Shown piece after piece: positions 6,832-8,157 of a stretch of 8,157 nt of DNA. Source of the DNA: an uncultured Mollicutes bacterium (GTDB taxonomy: Bacteria > Bacillota_I > Bacilli_A > Acholeplasmatales > Anaeroplasmataceae); assembly GCA_947174685.1 (NCBI GenBank), contig CAMWJY010000028.1:1-8157 (forward strand). Reading direction: 5' to 3'. Positions within the stretch are counted from its first letter, which is position 1, and each line of letters begins with the position of its first letter. The notes beneath the pieces are model-generated. The model was not told the DNA's origin and did no database searches. It saw nothing but the letters and a program-made list of their open reading frames with translations. The translations under genes were made by a program, and so were the position numbers.

Positions 6832-6848
6832 TATAATTCGCTATAATG
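6829..6848 (-). repeat. short inverted repeat around the smr start codon
   Basis: CATTATA (6829-6835) and TATAATG (6842-6848) form a perfect 7-base inverted repeat with a 6-base loop, covering the stop of the upstream gene and the start codon of the Smr gene. In RNA this weak AU hairpin would hide the start codon until a translating ribosome opens it. The structure is low in stability and may be chance. Confidence 0.35.
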
Positions 6849-7265
6849 TAAGAAATCATTCCCACACTCTACTCCCTTTTTAATACGTACATAAATGAGC
6901 TGATCCTCTTCAATCTCCTTTAGATGAAGGACATCCATAACCTCACACTCCATCATACGAGCAGAATGAGGAATTATAATGATAGATCCCTTTTGTTCTA
7001 CTTCAATGCCCTTAAACTTATCTGTAGTAGTGGAATGATTTTCTCCAAAATGAAGAGCAATATCCTTTTGGGCTTTACTCATTATAGATATTCCAATTTG
7101 ATCTCCTACTTCTATATGCTTTCCTGTATCACTTTGGGCACCAAGTAGGCAAACCATTTTATCATAATCTACCTGCATACACCATGCACAAGCCATACCA
7201 TATTTCACTTTTTTCTTTTCATAAGCAATAATGCTTACACTATAATCTACCGCACTAAATCCCAT
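6831..7265 (-). CDS. small flavin-reductase-like (FMN-binding split-barrel) protein
   Basis: The 144 residues resemble the flavin reductase-like domain, a split beta-barrel that binds FMN and serves in NAD(P)H:flavin reductases and related oxidoreductases. The visible pattern is an N-terminal strand DYSVSIIAYEKKKVKYGM (7-24), then ACAWCMQVDYDKMVCLLGAQSDTGKHI (25-51), the position where family members contact flavin phosphate. Next comes GISIMSKAQKDIALHFG (58-74), matching the 'vnvLs..q..la..Fg' segment, then KFKGIEVEQKG and a C-terminal strand ECEVMDVL...LIYVRI. It is near the short end of the family. ATG at 7265 overlaps the end of the SDR gene by 11 bp; the nearest ribosome binding site, AAGGAG, lies about 13 bases upstream, so coupling to the SDR gene probably helps. 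C25 and C28 form a CxxC-like pair in the flavin-contact region, not obviously functional. The substrate is unknown. Confidence 0.7.
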   Translation of the reverse strand: MGFSAVDYSVSIIAYEKKKVKYGMACAWCMQVDYDKMVCLLGAQSDTGKHIEVGDQIGISIMSKAQKDIALHFGENHSTTTDKFKGIEVEQKGSIIIIPHSARMMECEVMDVLHLKEIEEDQLIYVRIKKGVECGNDFLHYSEL

Positions 7266-8013
7266 ATTTTTCTTCTAACTCCTTTTCTATTTTTAATATA
7301 TTTTGTTTTATTTCTTCCTTTAGTACCTTTTTTAATTTCAATTTTTTAAGCTTAGGCTTTCCTCTTAAGCTTAAAAAGCCAGATGGAGAAACCCAAGAGC
7401 TATTACAAGAAGATAAGGTAGATGCCTGGATTAGGCATTCTGTTCCTGATTCTATAGTATTTCCAAAGTGCTTTATCCAGCCTCTTATGACTTTAGAATG
7501 TAATCCAAAGGACAGCTTAGATGGTACAATTCCTGGATGAGCATAACAAATAGCATTTGGAAATTCTTTTTCTAACTCCTTAAATAATAAATACTCAATT
7601 AGCTTTGTATTTCTATATATTCTTTTCCAATGCTTAGGATCTAAATCCTGCTTCGCATGAAGAATACTTATAGACGAGGTTAAAACAATCCTGCAGTTCG
7701 GCTTTAGACTTAATATCTTTTTGGCAATATAATACGGACTAAAGGCATTCACCATAAAATTATATTCATAGCCATCTATTGTATATTTCTTCACCTCAAA
7801 AGTACCACTATTTAAAAATAATAGTGCTATATTTTCTAAGCTTATTCTGTTAATAAAATCACAAACACTTCTAAAATCTGACAAATCTAAATAGATATGA
7901 TTTCCGCTAGTTTCTAAACTACGACCTGCCTCTATATAATTTTCATTTTTGAAATAGGAAGCTAAGCATTTTCCTATAGCTCCTGTTGAGCCTATAATTC
8001 CTATGGTTCTCAT
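7255..8013 (-). CDS. short-chain dehydrogenase/reductase (SDR) family protein
   Basis: Numbering from the ATG at 8013 (252 residues), this is a classical-type SDR Rossmann protein, an NAD(P)-dependent oxidoreductase of unknown substrate. The cofactor loop GSTGAIG (8-14) follows a hydrophobic first strand. LDLSD (42-46) fits the adenine-contacting aspartate region, FLNSG (66-70) replaces the NNAG motif, VNAF has N89, and the active site shows S113/S114, Y133 and K137 (YxxxK), then HPGIVPSKL (159-167), the PG loop. The catalytic set is complete. The C-terminus (217-252) is a lysine-rich probable helix or coiled coil rather than the usual substrate-binding end. I chose ATG 8013 because it places the Rossmann strand at the N-terminus; in-frame TTG 8034 and ATG 8025 lie within the upstream terminator hairpin. 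No clear ribosome binding site precedes any of them. The next gene overlaps by 11 bp. Confidence 0.8.
   Translation of the reverse strand: MRTIGIIGSTGAIGKCLASYFKNENYIEAGRSLETSGNHIYLDLSDFRSVCDFINRISLENIALLFLNSGTFEVKKYTIDGYEYNFMVNAFSPYYIAKKILSLKPNCRIVLTSSISILHAKQDLDPKHWKRIYRNTKLIEYLLFKELEKEFPNAICYAHPGIVPSKLSFGLHSKVIRGWIKHFGNTIESGTECLIQASTLSSCNSSWVSPSGFLSLRGKPKLKKLKLKKVLKEEIKQNILKIEKELEEKYGI
7343..7377 (-). repeat. perfect 12-bp inverted repeat inside the SDR gene
   Basis: Arms 7343-7354 and 7366-7377 are exact reverse complements with an 11-base spacer, inside the codons for the start of the lysine-rich C-terminal tail. No U run follows on either strand, so it is not a normal terminator. It may be a by-product of repeated Leu-Lys and Leu-Ser codons. 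Confidence 0.5.
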
Positions 8014-8046
8014 ACAAAGAAACATTGCCCGCAAGATGCGAGCAAT
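8014..8046 (-). terminator. intrinsic terminator after the cytidylate-kinase-like gene
   Basis: Arms 8037-8046 and 8024-8033 form a 10-bp stem with a 3-base loop and a single G-U wobble in the minus-strand RNA; it is GC-rich for this genome. The following RNA is GUUUCUUUGU, a broken U tract. The stem starts at the base after the upstream stop codon. The hairpin abuts the SDR start, so it separates the two genes or attenuates transcription into the SDR cluster. Confidence 0.8.
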
Positions 8047-8157
8047 CTATTCATTTAAATTGAACCTTCTCTTGGTATAGGCACATACAGCTTCTACTGC
8101 AGTTTCTATACCATTTTTAGAATTGATACATAAGTCATAGGAATCTGGCTTTCCCCA
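8047..8157 (-). CDS. cytidylate-kinase-like family protein, C-terminal fragment
   Basis: Only the last 36 codons and a TAG stop (8047-8049) are in the window; the gene continues past the right edge. The visible residues read WGKPDSYDLCINS, then NGIETAVEAVCAYTKRR and a short tail. The pattern 'Y-x-L-C-I-N-[ST]...G-[IV]-E-x-[AT]-V-x-x-[IV]-x-x-Y' is typical of the C-terminal end of the AAA-type cytidylate kinase-like (Cytidylate_kin2) family common in Clostridia and Erysipelotrichia. These P-loop proteins are presumed nucleotide kinases, but the Walker A motif would be outside the window and substrate specificity is unproven. A terminator follows the stop immediately, so this gene ends its own transcript. 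Confidence 0.7.
   Translation of the reverse strand, partial: WGKPDSYDLCINSKNGIETAVEAVCAYTKRRFNLNE

Noticed and set aside
8014..8034. Extension of the SDR protein to TTG at 8034 (seven extra residues)
   Set aside because: The extra residues precede the Rossmann strand, begin within the terminator loop and lack a ribosome binding site; the ATG at 8013 fits the SDR family better.
1..8157. CRISPR arrays, tRNA or rRNA genes, insertion sequences, toxin-antitoxin or phage-defence modules
   Set aside because: I found no regular direct repeats with spacers, no cloverleaf or rRNA sequence, no transposase and no defence domains in any frame.

Overview
The window is AT-rich (by eye about 35% GC) and every supportable gene lies on the minus strand, so transcription runs from high to low coordinates. 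Protein types, strong AGGAGG-like ribosome binding sites, compact spacing and codon use point to a low-GC Bacillota (Firmicutes), most likely an anaerobic Clostridia- or Erysipelotrichia-like bacterium. This is inference; no 16S or other decisive taxonomic marker is present. Eight complete genes and one partial gene are supported.

Right edge, in transcription order. The last 36 codons of a cytidylate-kinase-like gene (8047-8157) end at a clean intrinsic terminator (8014-8046). Directly after it comes a tight three-gene cluster: a short-chain dehydrogenase/reductase (SDR) family protein, a small flavin-reductase-like split-barrel protein and a small Smr-domain protein. Both junctions overlap (11 nt and 1 nt), so the three are probably translationally coupled. 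Their joint function is not known to me.

Middle. A hairpin behind the Smr gene (6462-6496) overlaps a good promoter (-10 at 6452-6457). That promoter drives the complete de novo pathway from aspartate to nicotinate mononucleotide: nadB (L-aspartate oxidase), nadC (quinolinate phosphoribosyltransferase) and nadA (quinolinate synthase). Gaps are 4-9 nt and ribosome binding sites are embedded in the preceding stop regions. NadB makes iminoaspartate, NadA condenses it with dihydroxyacetone phosphate to quinolinate, and NadC converts quinolinate to NaMN.

Left. With no visible terminator, the same transcript appears to continue into an ABC-F ATPase (18 nt gap) and an RlmD/RumA-type rRNA uracil-C5 methyltransferase (48 nt gap). 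Both are ribosome-related. A strong, probably bidirectional, terminator at 181-222 closes the unit. Positions 1-180 hold no gene; they contain a weak candidate promoter reading out of the window and small inverted repeats.

Most of the window is ordinary housekeeping sequence. The points worth a second look are the promoter/terminator/dyad overlap ahead of nadB, the start of the SDR gene pressed against a terminator without a ribosome binding site, the coupled SDR/flavin-reductase-like/Smr cluster, and the coupling of NAD synthesis to translation-related genes. I do not see convincing evidence of a wholly new biological system.
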